A stretch of DNA of 64,000 nucleotides, taken from the NCBI RefSeq assembly GCF_026343295.1, contig NZ_JAPELY010000003.1, positions 682,001 through 746,000 on the forward strand, written 5' to 3'. This document shows positions 33,130 to 41,608 of the stretch, in pieces. Numbering within the stretch: the first letter of the stretch is position 1; every line of letters begins with the position of its first letter. This stretch comes from Streptomyces sp. NBC_00083. GTDB lineage: Bacteria > Actinomycetota > Actinomycetes > Streptomycetales > Streptomycetaceae. Both the position numbers and the translations under genes were made by a program. The notes under the pieces are model-generated. The model was not told the origin of the DNA and made no database searches. It saw only the letters and a list, made by a program, of their open reading frames with translations.

Positions 33130-34037
33130 CAGTGCACCGGTTCCCGGTCGGGCTCGGCGCGTACGGCCGTCCACAGCGCGGACACCGAATCGGCGAGCGA
33201 GTGCCGGGGGGACCAGCCGAGCGCGGCGCGCGCCGCGCTGGGATCGGAGCACTGCCACGGCACGTCCGCGGACCGGACCGAGCCTTCGGCGTCCTCCTCG
33301 ATCCGGCCCTCGAACCCCGCGACACGGACCAGCTCGTGCACCAACTCCCGTACCGGCACGGCCTGTCCGGTGGCGATGTTGAGCACGGGAGGCAGCCGGG
33401 TGCCGCCGGTCGCGGCGAGGACCGCGGCGTGTGCGACGTCCCGCACGTCGACGAAGTCGCGGTGCGCGGAGAGATCACCGAGCCGCACCACGGAGTGCGG
33501 ATCGAGGTCGAGCAGCCGCCGGGCGAGCCGGCCCGGCAGCCCCGCGGCCGGCGCGCCGGGACCGACCGGGTTGGTGATCCGCAGCACCACCGCGTCGAGA
33601 CCCGACGAGGTGACGGCCACCGTGCCGGCCAGTTTGGTCGCGCCGTACAGCGTGGTGGGGCGCGCCGCCCACTGCTCGGTGACGCGCTCGCCGATCCCGG
33701 TCGGCCCGTACTCGGCGGCCGAACCGAGGTGGACGAGGCGCGCGCCGGGCGCGGCCTCGCGCAGCGCCGCACAGAGCACGGCGGGCGCCCGGACGTTGAC
33801 GTCGGCCAGCGCCACCGGCTGCGGGCCCACCGCCCCCGCGCAGTTGATGACGGCGTCGGGGGCGAACGCGAAGAGCCGTTCGGCGAGCGGGCCCGGGGTG
33901 ACGGTGGCGAGGTCCACCGTCAGATCGGCGGAGGGCCCCCGCCCCCCGGCGACGAACTGCACGCCGGGCAGGGCGCGCAGCTCCCGGGCGACATGGCCGC
34001 CCAGGTAGCCGCTGTGACCCAGTACGAGGATGCGCAT
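33129..34037 (-). CDS. NAD-dependent epimerase/dehydratase (sugar nucleotide)
   Basis: A 302-residue extended SDR. The NAD motif is GHSGYLGGHVAREL near residue 7; the catalytic serine is in LVHLGSAAEYGP and the YxxxK in LYGATKLAG. FVDVRDVAHAAVLAAT and LNIATGQAVPVRELV are typical of UDP-sugar epimerases and dTDP-sugar reductases. It could be the UDP-GalNAc/UDP-Gal-forming epimerase needed for a galactosamine polymer, but specificity cannot be read. Its stop overlaps the GH135-like start, and it follows the nucleotidyltransferase gene by seven bases. Confidence 0.85.
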   Translation of the reverse strand: MRILVLGHSGYLGGHVARELRALPGVQFVAGGRGPSADLTVDLATVTPGPLAERLFAFAPDAVINCAGAVGPQPVALADVNVRAPAVLCAALREAAPGARLVHLGSAAEYGPTGIGERVTEQWAARPTTLYGATKLAGTVAVTSSGLDAVVLRITNPVGPGAPAAGLPGRLARRLLDLDPHSVVRLGDLSAHRDFVDVRDVAHAAVLAATGGTRLPPVLNIATGQAVPVRELVHELVRVAGFEGRIEEDAEGSVRSADVPWQCSDPSAARAALGWSPRHSLADSVSALWTAVRAEPDREPVH

Positions 34038-34044
34038 GGGACGG

Positions 34045-34758
34045 TCAGGCCCCCTTGAGCAACAGGGAGCGGTGGGTGGTGAACTCGGCGTTGGCCCGGT
34101 CGTAGTCGTCCGGGCGCCCGATGTCGAGCCAGTAGCCCTCGAACGCGTAGGCGTGCGGCGGGGTTTCGGCCTTGAGCAGGTCGAGGACGAGCTCGTCGAA
34201 GCCCAGCGGGAGGCCCTCGGTGTAGTCGGCCAGCGTGCTGAGGGACAGGCCGTACACCCCCATCGACACGCGGTAGTCCATGCTCGGCTTCTCGGTGAAC
34301 GCCACCACCTTGGTGTCGACGGTGGTCAGCACCCCGAAGTCGATGTGGACCTTGCGGGCGTAGGTGGCGATGGTCAGCGGCGCGCCGCTGGTGCGGTGCT
34401 GGTTGAGCACGTCCGCGTAGTCGAGGTCCGTGAGGATGTCCCCGTTCATGACGAGGAAGGACTCCGGGAGCCGGTCGCGCATGGTGAGCAGCGGGCCGAT
34501 GGTGCCGAGCGGGCTCTCCTCGGTGCTGTAGTCGATCTTCAGACCCCAGCGGTCACCGTCGCCCACATAGGCCCGGATGATCTGGCCCAGGTGACCGATG
34601 GCGATGGTGCAGCTGGTGAACCCGGCGGCCGCGAGCTGCCGCAGCACGATCTCCAGGATCGCGTGCTGGTCGCCGATCGGGACCAGCGGCTTGGGCAGCG
34701 CCGTGGTGTACGGCCGCAGCCGGACGCCCTTGCCTCCGGCGAGTATCACTGCGTGCAT
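34045..34758 (-). CDS. Sugar-1-phosphate nucleotidyltransferase
   Basis: A 237-residue nucleotidyltransferase of the GT-A-like NTP_transferase family: AVILAGGKGVRLRPYTTALP, KPLVPIGD, the metal-binding Asp in FLVMNGDILTDLDY, VVAFTEKP and YWLDIGRPDDYDRA. It should activate a sugar-1-phosphate as an NDP-sugar; the base and sugar are not clear. No C-terminal acetyltransferase domain is present, unlike GlmU. GGGAGG precedes the ATG. It lies in the polysaccharide operon between two SDR genes. Confidence 0.9.
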   Translation of the reverse strand: MHAVILAGGKGVRLRPYTTALPKPLVPIGDQHAILEIVLRQLAAAGFTSCTIAIGHLGQIIRAYVGDGDRWGLKIDYSTEESPLGTIGPLLTMRDRLPESFLVMNGDILTDLDYADVLNQHRTSGAPLTIATYARKVHIDFGVLTTVDTKVVAFTEKPSMDYRVSMGVYGLSLSTLADYTEGLPLGFDELVLDLLKAETPPHAYAFEGYWLDIGRPDDYDRANAEFTTHRSLLLKGA

Positions 34759-34789
34759 GGGAGCCTCCCTGAGAGTGGGGACTGCAGAG

Positions 34790-35791
34790 TCAGATGTTGT
34801 AGATGCCGGTCTTGTAGCGCGCGAGGTTGCCCGGGTCGCGGAAGAACTCCGCGGTCCGCTCCAGGCCCGACTCCAGGCCGAACCCCGGCTGCCAGCCGGT
34901 GGCTTCGGTCAGCCGGCTCGCGTCCGCCACCAGGCGCATCACTTCGGAGTTGGCCGGTCTGATGCGCTGCTCGTCCTCGCGGACGTCGAGCTCGGCGCCC
35001 ATCACCTTGCCGATGAGCCGCACCAGGTCCCCGACCGATATCTCGGTGCCGGTCCCGGCGTTGAACGTCCGCCCCACCACTCGCTCGGCGGGCGCGGTGC
35101 CCACCGCGAGGAAGGCCCGCGCGGTGTCGGCGGCGAAGGTGAAGTCACGGGTCGGGCGCAGATCGCCGAGGGTGATCGTGCGCGATCCGGACGCGACCTG
35201 GCCGATGACGGTGGGGATCACCGCACGCATCGACTGGCGCGGCCCGTAGGTGTTGAACGGGCGCAGCGTCACCACGGGTGTGGCGAAGCTCGCGAAGTAG
35301 CTGTCCGCGAGCCGGTCCCCGCCGGCCTTCGAAGCGGCGTACGGGGACTGGGTGTTGATGGGGTGGTCCTCGGTGATGGGCACGGTCTGCGCGGTGCCGT
35401 ACGTCTCGCTGGTCGAGGTGTGCACCAGGCGCGGCGTCTCCAGGGCCCGCACCGCCTCCAGGACGTTGAGGGTGCCCGTGACGTTGGTGTCCACGTAGCT
35501 GTGCGGGGCCTGGTAGGAGTACGGGATCGCGATGAGCGCCGCCAAGTGGTAGACGGCTTCCGCCCCTTCGACCAGGCCGCGCACCGAGCCCGGGTCGCGG
35601 ACGTCGCCGAGGACGATGTCCACCTGGTCGAGGACGTCCGCGGAGAGCGTCTCCAGCCAGCCGTAGGACGAGAACGAGTTGTACTGGGCCATCGCGCGCA
35701 CGCGGTGGCCGGAGGCGACGAGGGCCTCGGTGAGGTGGGAGCCGATGAAGCCTTCGGCTCCGGTGACGGCGACAAGCGGTGCGGAGGTCAA
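34790..35791 (-). CDS. NAD-dependent sugar-nucleotide 4,6-dehydratase-like SDR (LegB/GDP-mannose dehydratase type)
   Basis: A 333-residue extended SDR. The NAD motif is VTGAEGFIGSHLTEAL near residue 9; the catalytic block is VHTSTSETYGTAQTVP, with YAASKAGGDRLADSY for YxxxK. The glutamate in SETYG and the LRPFNTYGPRQSMRAVIPT segment fit 4,6-dehydratases; the pattern resembles LegB, which acts on UDP-GlcNAc. If so, the polymer contains a deoxy amino sugar as well as, or in place of, galactosamine. It begins 105 bases after the membrane-protein gene and precedes the nucleotidyltransferase by 31 bases. Confidence 0.88.
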   Translation of the reverse strand: MTSAPLVAVTGAEGFIGSHLTEALVASGHRVRAMAQYNSFSSYGWLETLSADVLDQVDIVLGDVRDPGSVRGLVEGAEAVYHLAALIAIPYSYQAPHSYVDTNVTGTLNVLEAVRALETPRLVHTSTSETYGTAQTVPITEDHPINTQSPYAASKAGGDRLADSYFASFATPVVTLRPFNTYGPRQSMRAVIPTVIGQVASGSRTITLGDLRPTRDFTFAADTARAFLAVGTAPAERVVGRTFNAGTGTEISVGDLVRLIGKVMGAELDVREDEQRIRPANSEVMRLVADASRLTEATGWQPGFGLESGLERTAEFFRDPGNLARYKTGIYNI

Positions 35792-35896
35792 CTGCCGCTC
35801 CTCTCAAGGTGGTTCGGTACGTACGGTGATCATTCAGGTGCGGTCTGTGAGGCTCGTGGTGCGGCTGGTGCGCCGGCCGGAGCCGTGGTGCGTGGG

Positions 35897-37285
35897 TCAG
35901 GAGTGCGCGGTCGGCCGTCCGAGCAGGTGCAGGGTGCTGCCCGTCAGGACCAGGGCCGCGGCCGTACAGCAGAGGTACTGGGTGAGCAGGCCGGGCAGGG
36001 GCGCCATCAGGCCGGCCGAGGCGACCCCGGCCGCCGCCGCCAGACTCACGGCGGCCGGCAGCCAGGCGATGCCGAACGCCTGGAGCAGCAGCGCCGTCCA
36101 GAGCAGCGCGGCGAGCGCGAGCAGCGGCGCGGGCTCGGCGCCCGTCAGCAGCGCCGCAGGGAACAGCGGAAGCAGATAGACGGCAAGGCAGCCTCCCAGT
36201 ACGGCGGCCGAGCGCCACCGGAACGCGGCAGGGGTCGCCGTTGCCCGCAGCGCCGCGACCGACATGCCGCGGTAGCGGTAGAGCAGCCATTCGGCGGGGC
36301 CCATGCTGAGCGTCAGCGCGATCACGGCGAGCGGATGGCGCTGCCCGGCGAAGGCCACGAGCACCCCGGCGGCCAGCCCGAACAGACCGTAGGGCAGGGA
36401 CGCCACGAGCCGCGGGGTCACCGGCGCCGTCGCCGCGGGAAGCTTCAGCGTCTCCCGCAGGCAGTGGACGACGGCCCCGACCACCAGGGCAAGGGTCAGC
36501 ACGCTGATCCCGATCCGCAGCGGCACGCCCGGCTCCTTGAACGGCAGCGCCGCCGCCCCCGCCATCAGCGGGGCGAGCGCCCCCAGCAGGAGCCGCTCGC
36601 GCGCCAGCACCAGCAGGATCCCGGCCGCCGCGAGATAGCAGGACTGGCCGGCCACGAAGAACGCCGCGGGAGTCGGCCCCACGATCGCCAGGCCCGTGCC
36701 GAAGGCGAGCAGCGCGCCGAGCGGAGCGCCCGCCCGCAGCGTGCGGGCCGCCTCGGCCCGGCCCGAGGCCATCCGCAGATAGGCACGGTGGCCGAGCCCC
36801 TGCCCCCAGGCCCACGAGATCAGGCCCGCCACGACCAGGGCGAGCACCGCCCGGTCGCTCTGCCACAGCCGGGCGGTCAGCGGATAGGCGAGCCCGGGAA
36901 GCGCGAACAGGGCGCCGCGCAGCCCGCAGCGCACCGGATCGGGCTTCCAGGGATCGGCGGCCGCCGGCGGTTCCGGGAAGCTGCGCGGCACCCGCGTGTA
37001 CAGGTCCTCCGCGAGCGAGAACAGATTGCCGTGCCCGTACTCGTCCGCGATCTGTTGGGCCGTCAGGCCCTCCGATTCGAGCAGCGCGGCCACCTCGTAG
37101 GCGTGCACCGCCGGCCCTATCTGCTCGGCCAGTTGAGCCGCGAGCCGGTCGACCGCGGCGTCCTTGCCCCAGCGCGCGGAGCGCCGGCCCGGCAGACGCA
37201 GCGTCATCGTGGACTCTTTGGCGAGCCGGAGCATCAGCGTGTCGTCGCGGCCGTCGGGCGGCTCCAGACGGATGGGCCCGCTCAC
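35897..37285 (-). CDS. Polytopic membrane protein of the polysaccharide operon (possible exporter)
   Basis: A 462-residue protein with a cytoplasmic N-terminal region of about 130 residues (containing AYEVAALLESEGLTAQQIAD and LFSLAEDLYTRVPRSF) followed by about 11 hydrophobic segments, for example ALVVAGLISWAWGQGLG, SCYLAAAGILLVLA and LLTQYLCCTAAALVLTGS. Length and position directly after a PelF-like glycosyltransferase recall PelG, the membrane partner of PelF, but I do not see a convincing PelG or MOP-flippase signature. The GTG start overlaps the glycosyltransferase stop (GTGA), so the two are coupled. I infer export or scaffolding of the polymer. Confidence 0.75.
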   Translation of the reverse strand: MSGPIRLEPPDGRDDTLMLRLAKESTMTLRLPGRRSARWGKDAAVDRLAAQLAEQIGPAVHAYEVAALLESEGLTAQQIADEYGHGNLFSLAEDLYTRVPRSFPEPPAAADPWKPDPVRCGLRGALFALPGLAYPLTARLWQSDRAVLALVVAGLISWAWGQGLGHRAYLRMASGRAEAARTLRAGAPLGALLAFGTGLAIVGPTPAAFFVAGQSCYLAAAGILLVLARERLLLGALAPLMAGAAALPFKEPGVPLRIGISVLTLALVVGAVVHCLRETLKLPAATAPVTPRLVASLPYGLFGLAAGVLVAFAGQRHPLAVIALTLSMGPAEWLLYRYRGMSVAALRATATPAAFRWRSAAVLGGCLAVYLLPLFPAALLTGAEPAPLLALAALLWTALLLQAFGIAWLPAAVSLAAAAGVASAGLMAPLPGLLTQYLCCTAAALVLTGSTLHLLGRPTAHS

Positions 37286-38832
37286 CCCGCCACCCGCACC
37301 GGCTCGTCGGCCGGCGTCCCCGCCCGCACCAGGCGCAGCGCCATGGTGGCGTCCGCGCTGTCCTTGCTCCGCCGCGCCGGGACGACCCCGCCGCGAACGG
37401 ACAGTTCGAGATAGATCGCGCGGAAGGTGTCGACGGTCTGGCGCAGCGTGAACTGCTCGACGACGCGCAGCCGGGCCGCTTCCCCCATCGCCGCGCGCCG
37501 CACCGGGTCGCCCAGGAGCTCCAGGGCGGCCGCCGCCATCGCGTCCGGGTCGCGCGGCGGCACCACGAGACCGGCCTCGCCGACCGCCTCGCGCACCCCG
37601 CCCACATCCGTGGAGACGGTGGCCCGGCCGCAGCTCATCGCCTCGATGAGGGTGAAGGGGAAGCCCTCGCTGATGCTGGAGAGCATCACGACGTTGCCCG
37701 CGGCGTAGGCGTCCCTGATGTCCTCGACCCGGCCCTCGAAGGTGACCGCGTCGCCCTGGCCGAGCGAGTCGGCGAGCGCCTCGCACCGCTCGCGGTAGGC
37801 CTCTCCGCCGCGCGGCGTGCCGCCGAACAGACGCAGGGTGGCCGCGGGGAGCTCGGCGCGCACCTTGGCGAAGGAGCGGATGAGGGTCTCCAGGTCCTTG
37901 ATGGGGTCGACCCGCCCGGCCCAGCTCAGCGTCGGCGCGGTGGGCTCCGGTCCGGCGGGCGGGAACGCCGCCGGGTCGACCCCGTTGTAGACGGTGCGTA
38001 TGAGCTGGGGATCGGCCCCGCCCTGCTCCTCCCACAGCCGGTTGTACTGGTTGCCCGGCGTGATCAGCGCGGCCCGCCGGTACGTTTCCTCGGCGAGCAG
38101 CCGGAAGAACCCGAGCAGCACCGCCTTGACCGGCCAGCGGTACGGGGCGGCCCGGTAGCCGAGATAGCGCTCGCGCAGATAGACCCCGTGTTCGGTCAAC
38201 AGCAGCGGCACGCCGTGCAGTTCGGCGCCGACGAGCCCCGGCAGCACGGCCACTCCGCCGCTGACGGCGTGGGACACGCCCTGGCTCGGCGGGGTCGCGG
38301 CGAGCGGCCGCAGCGCGTGCTCCAGGAGCCCGGTCGCGGTGACCGCGTCGTGCAGGGTGGGCCGGGCCTCGCGCACGGCGAGCCCCGGCCGGTTCCAGAC
38401 CTCGGTCAGGACCCGTATCGCCGCGTCGCCACGGAGTGCGGGGCTGAGCTGCCCGTCCCGTGCGGCGCGGGCCATCTCGTAGAGCGCCGGCCCGAATCCG
38501 TCCTCCGCGGACGGGTCGAGCAGGGCGGTCAGAAAGCGTTCGTACGCCGTCATGAGGCGCCGTTCCTGTCGGCCGCGCGGGGCCGAGCCTCCGGGGGGCG
38601 GGCCCCACATGGGGACCGAGACGGCCTCGGAGGCGTGCGGCGGGAGGTCCCAGACGGTGGCTTCCCGTCCGGTGCCGGTGACCGCGATGATGTCGAAATC
38701 GATGTCGGGCATTCCGGTGACGAGCTGGTCGCACCAGACGCTCACCCCGCCGTGGCTGTGCGGATAGGTGCCCTCGGTGAGCAGGGTGACCCGCGCAGCG
38801 CCGGAGCGCGGCGCGCGGTGTGGTACGTGCAT
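37282..38832 (-). CDS. pelF: PelF-like GT4 glycosyltransferase
   Basis: A 516-residue cytoplasmic GT-B-fold enzyme. The N-terminus RVTLLTEGTYPHSHGGVSVW with CDQLVTGMPDIDFDIIAV matches the PelF/DUF3492 domain. TEHGVYLRERYLGYRA is another PelF-type block. The C-terminal GT4 domain has SWAGRVDPIKDLETLIRSFA, LFGGTPRGGEAYRERC and the EX7E donor site SEGFPFTLIEAMSCG. In Pel producers PelF polymerises UDP-GalNAc. GGAG before ATG supports the start; upstream in-frame sequence is unlike the family. It is coupled to the membrane-protein gene downstream. Family assignment is firm; the donor is inferred. Confidence 0.9.
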   Translation of the reverse strand: MHVPHRAPRSGAARVTLLTEGTYPHSHGGVSVWCDQLVTGMPDIDFDIIAVTGTGREATVWDLPPHASEAVSVPMWGPPPGGSAPRGRQERRLMTAYERFLTALLDPSAEDGFGPALYEMARAARDGQLSPALRGDAAIRVLTEVWNRPGLAVREARPTLHDAVTATGLLEHALRPLAATPPSQGVSHAVSGGVAVLPGLVGAELHGVPLLLTEHGVYLRERYLGYRAAPYRWPVKAVLLGFFRLLAEETYRRAALITPGNQYNRLWEEQGGADPQLIRTVYNGVDPAAFPPAGPEPTAPTLSWAGRVDPIKDLETLIRSFAKVRAELPAATLRLFGGTPRGGEAYRERCEALADSLGQGDAVTFEGRVEDIRDAYAAGNVVMLSSISEGFPFTLIEAMSCGRATVSTDVGGVREAVGEAGLVVPPRDPDAMAAAALELLGDPVRRAAMGEAARLRVVEQFTLRQTVDTFRAIYLELSVRGGVVPARRSKDSADATMALRLVRAGTPADEPVRVAG

Positions 38833-38932
38833 GCGTGCGCTCCGCGGCTGAAGAGAGCGGTGGGTGGTGAAGTAGGCCCGGCGGCCCGCCGCCGCGGTGG
38901 CGGCGAGCGTTCGGGGTGGTGGCGGACCGGCG

Positions 38933-41107
38933 TCAGCGCCGCCCGGCGCTGTAGGGAACCGGCTTGGTGACACCGGCGGGGACCGGCGTGCGCGGTGCGG
39001 TCGACGACGTCGCGCGGCCGGCGGACGACGCGGGACGGGCCTGCGGCGCGAGCGCCTTGGCGGGAGCCGGCGCGAGGGTCAGGGCGACGCTGCTCTGCCC
39101 GGACTGCGGCGACACCCAGCCCGACACGCTGCCCGCGTAGGCCTGGCCGAACGCCGTGGTGCCACCGGTCAGGACCTGCTGGGTACCGCCCGGCATCGTC
39201 GCGGTGACGGCCACGCCCGCGGGGGCCTGCACGGTCACGCTGTCGCCGATCCGGTACGCGGTGACCTGGCCGGCCTTCACCGCGGTGTTCCAGGCACCCC
39301 GGCTGCGCAGTTCGGCGCCGATGTCCTTCATCCGCAGGTTCACCAGCGGGGCACTGGCCGCGTACAGCGTCTTGTACTGGTCGAGCACTCCGTCGAGGAC
39401 GGGGTAGCCGATGCGGTCCTCGGCGAGGTTCGACTGGTGGATGAAGTGCGGCCTGGGGTCGTTGCCCAGGACGTGGCCGAGGGCGGTCTGCGTCTCCAGG
39501 GGCACGATGTACCCGGAGTATCCGGTGGCCGCGTCGAGCGGCGCCGGCAGACACGTGGTGTTCGGCAGGTCGTCGCAGAGGCCGCTGCCGCCCTGCGTGC
39601 GGCTGGTGTAGATCCAGTTGTACTCGTCGACCTGCTCGGCGACGTGGCCCGCGTTGTAGAAGATGTTGATGGGGTAGCGGGCGACGGTCTGCGCGGGGCC
39701 GACCTGGCGCTGGACCGGGTCGCGCGACATGTCGGCGCCGAGCCAGTCGATATGGTTGGCGCTCAGCGCCGGAGCCAGATACGGGTTGTCCTGCGGCTGC
39801 TGCGGCAGGAGCTTCATCCCGGAGTGCTCGCCGGTGATCAGCTCATCGGGTTCGGTGGGCAGCCCGACGCCCTGCGCCCACTGCTGGTTGTCCGATATCT
39901 CCTTGGATATCTCGGCCTGGCTCACGTACTTGGTGGAGCCGTTCGGGTTGGTGGCGCACTTCCAGGGGACGACCGTGACGTTCTGCTCGCACCCGAGGAA
40001 CGCGTGGTCGTAGGTGTGGTTGATCCAGCGGAAGTCGTTCTTGTCGGCCACGAACTGGTCGGCGAGCTCGTCGACGCCGTCGTGGTTCTCGCGGTACTCG
40101 ACGCTGCCGCCGCCGTTGTAGGCGAGGTCGAGCGTGAAGCGGCGGTCCTTCTCCCAGGCGACGGCGTTCTGCACGTCCGCCGGAGTCATCCGGATCGAGT
40201 CCTCGACGCCCTGTCCGGGCGGGCAGTCCACATCGCCCGGCGTGCAGTTGAGGTTCGGGTCCCACCGGTCGTCCCCGGCGAAGACGTCGTCCACGTGGAC
40301 CGCGAAGTAGTTGCGCGAGGCGCCGAGCCGCACGTTCTGCGTCATCCAGTCGACGATGCCGCGGGCGAGGAGCTTGAACTGCTCCTGATACTGGTTGTAC
40401 GCGAACGTGACGACCAGCTCGCGGCGCCCGTCGTGGCGGTACTCGCCGACGAGGCTGCCGTTGCCGCTCCTGCCGGGGATGGGCGCCTCGACGTAGGTCG
40501 TGAAGTCCGCCCCCGCGGCGGGCTGGGCGATGAAGGCGTAACTCTCGCTCACCGTGGGCGAGTTGTCCTCGAAGGGGACGCTCGCATTGAGGTAGCCGAA
40601 CGGGCCGGTGGCGCGCCCGGCGGTGGTCACCTGGGCCTTGAGGCCGTCCACGGATCCGCTGTAGCCGCTGGTGGCGGCCGGCTGCAGACCCACCTGGGGA
40701 CGCGCGTAGGTGTAGGCGTCGACCTGGGGTATCGCATACGTCTTCTCGTACGCGGAGAGCGCGGTCATCTCGGCGGAACCGGCCGGGAAGGGGTTGTCGT
40801 TCGGCAGCACCACGGCCTGGAACTTGGCCCGGGGCGCACCGCCCACGGTGTCCGCGAGGAACGCCGCGTCGATCACCGGCCGGCCCGACTGCTGCAGGTC
40901 GACCACCGTGTACGGGGTGCCCTCGCCGTCCAGCTCGGCGGTGATGGCCGCGGTGGCCGGGCCGCCGTCGGAGACGACGAGGACCCTGAGGTCGATGCGC
41001 GGCGTGGGCGTCGCCGAGTACGCCGAAGTGGCCGGTAATCCCATGGCGAGCAGCACGGTGCCAACGGCGAGGCCGATGGTGCGTCTGCGCAGTGTGTTCC
41101 GCTTCAC
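38933..41107 (-). CDS. Secreted Agd3/CE18-like polysaccharide deacetylase
   Basis: A 724-residue exported protein with a basic, hydrophobic signal peptide (cleavage probably near residue 31, ATSAYSA). After an N-terminal domain of about 220 residues (LRVLVVSDGGPATAAITAEL) comes a NodB-like barrel: NYFAVHVDDVFAGDDRW supplies the catalytic and metal-binding Asp pair, and RWINHTYDHAFLGC the HxxxH metal ligands. VEYELP-type lipid anchors are absent. A C-terminal beta domain ends with a lysine/arginine tail. This architecture resembles Agd3 (CE18), which deacetylates galactosaminogalactan in Aspergillus. GTG is the start, after GGGGAGGGGACT. It opens the run of polysaccharide genes, 100 bases before pelF. 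Confidence 0.8.
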   Translation of the reverse strand: MKRNTLRRRTIGLAVGTVLLAMGLPATSAYSATPTPRIDLRVLVVSDGGPATAAITAELDGEGTPYTVVDLQQSGRPVIDAAFLADTVGGAPRAKFQAVVLPNDNPFPAGSAEMTALSAYEKTYAIPQVDAYTYARPQVGLQPAATSGYSGSVDGLKAQVTTAGRATGPFGYLNASVPFEDNSPTVSESYAFIAQPAAGADFTTYVEAPIPGRSGNGSLVGEYRHDGRRELVVTFAYNQYQEQFKLLARGIVDWMTQNVRLGASRNYFAVHVDDVFAGDDRWDPNLNCTPGDVDCPPGQGVEDSIRMTPADVQNAVAWEKDRRFTLDLAYNGGGSVEYRENHDGVDELADQFVADKNDFRWINHTYDHAFLGCEQNVTVVPWKCATNPNGSTKYVSQAEISKEISDNQQWAQGVGLPTEPDELITGEHSGMKLLPQQPQDNPYLAPALSANHIDWLGADMSRDPVQRQVGPAQTVARYPINIFYNAGHVAEQVDEYNWIYTSRTQGGSGLCDDLPNTTCLPAPLDAATGYSGYIVPLETQTALGHVLGNDPRPHFIHQSNLAEDRIGYPVLDGVLDQYKTLYAASAPLVNLRMKDIGAELRSRGAWNTAVKAGQVTAYRIGDSVTVQAPAGVAVTATMPGGTQQVLTGGTTAFGQAYAGSVSGWVSPQSGQSSVALTLAPAPAKALAPQARPASSAGRATSSTAPRTPVPAGVTKPVPYSAGRR

Positions 41108-41436
41108 GCGGTGAAGTCCCCTCCCCTGGAGGTCCGTTCGGCTCTCCCCTGCCTGCCCGGACCCCGCCCACGGCGTAACGGCCGCGCCCCGATGAGGAGG
41201 GCGCCCCGTTCCGCTCTGACGCGTCACATAGTGCGGGTCTTCGAGGAGTTTTCGAGTGGCTACTGTGAAACATGACGAAAAATTGTGTACGTCGTGATGG
41301 GGCGCAGGCGGGTGCACGACCCCTGGGGAGCGCCGATCGGCGAACGCGCCGGGTCGCGCCGGGCCCGTAAAACCTGAGCGGCTCCGTGCGGCAAACGCTT
41401 TCGGTGCAGGGGGCGCACGCGGGCGCAAACCACCAA

Positions 41437-41448
41437 TGGTCCAGACAA
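41437..41448. promoter_or_regulatory. Weak dre-like site upstream of the deacetylase gene
   Basis: TGGTCCAGACAA matches 10 of 12 positions of TGGTCCAGACCT, the element reported in chitinase promoters. It lies 330 bases upstream of the deacetylase start, in a 500-base gap that otherwise holds AT-richer promoter-like DNA around 41230-41300 and a terminator at 41541. The two mismatches make this tentative. Confidence 0.35.
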
Positions 41449-41540
41449 CCAGGCGATCCGGGACGTATCCGGTTTTCGGCCACGCGAGCGAAACATTCAC
41501 GCGATTCCGGGCCCCGTGCGATTGTTTTCGGACATACGAA

Positions 41541-41572
41541 ACCGGCCGACCCGGGGGGATGGGCCGACCGGT
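41541..41572 (-). terminator. Terminator of the small secreted-protein gene
   Basis: 41541-41552 and 41561-41572 form a 12-base stem (two G-U pairs) around an eight-base loop, 37 bases past the stop codon of the leftward gene. It separates that gene from the polysaccharide operon. Confidence 0.6.
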
Positions 41573-41608
41573 GTTCGCGGGCCGCCGCCAACGGCGGCCG
41601 TCCAAGGG

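Noticed and set aside
34598..37414. A 938-codon rightward frame over the polysaccharide operon
   Set aside because: Antisense shadow with low-complexity Gln/Arg/Gly composition; the leftward genes beneath have clear motifs.
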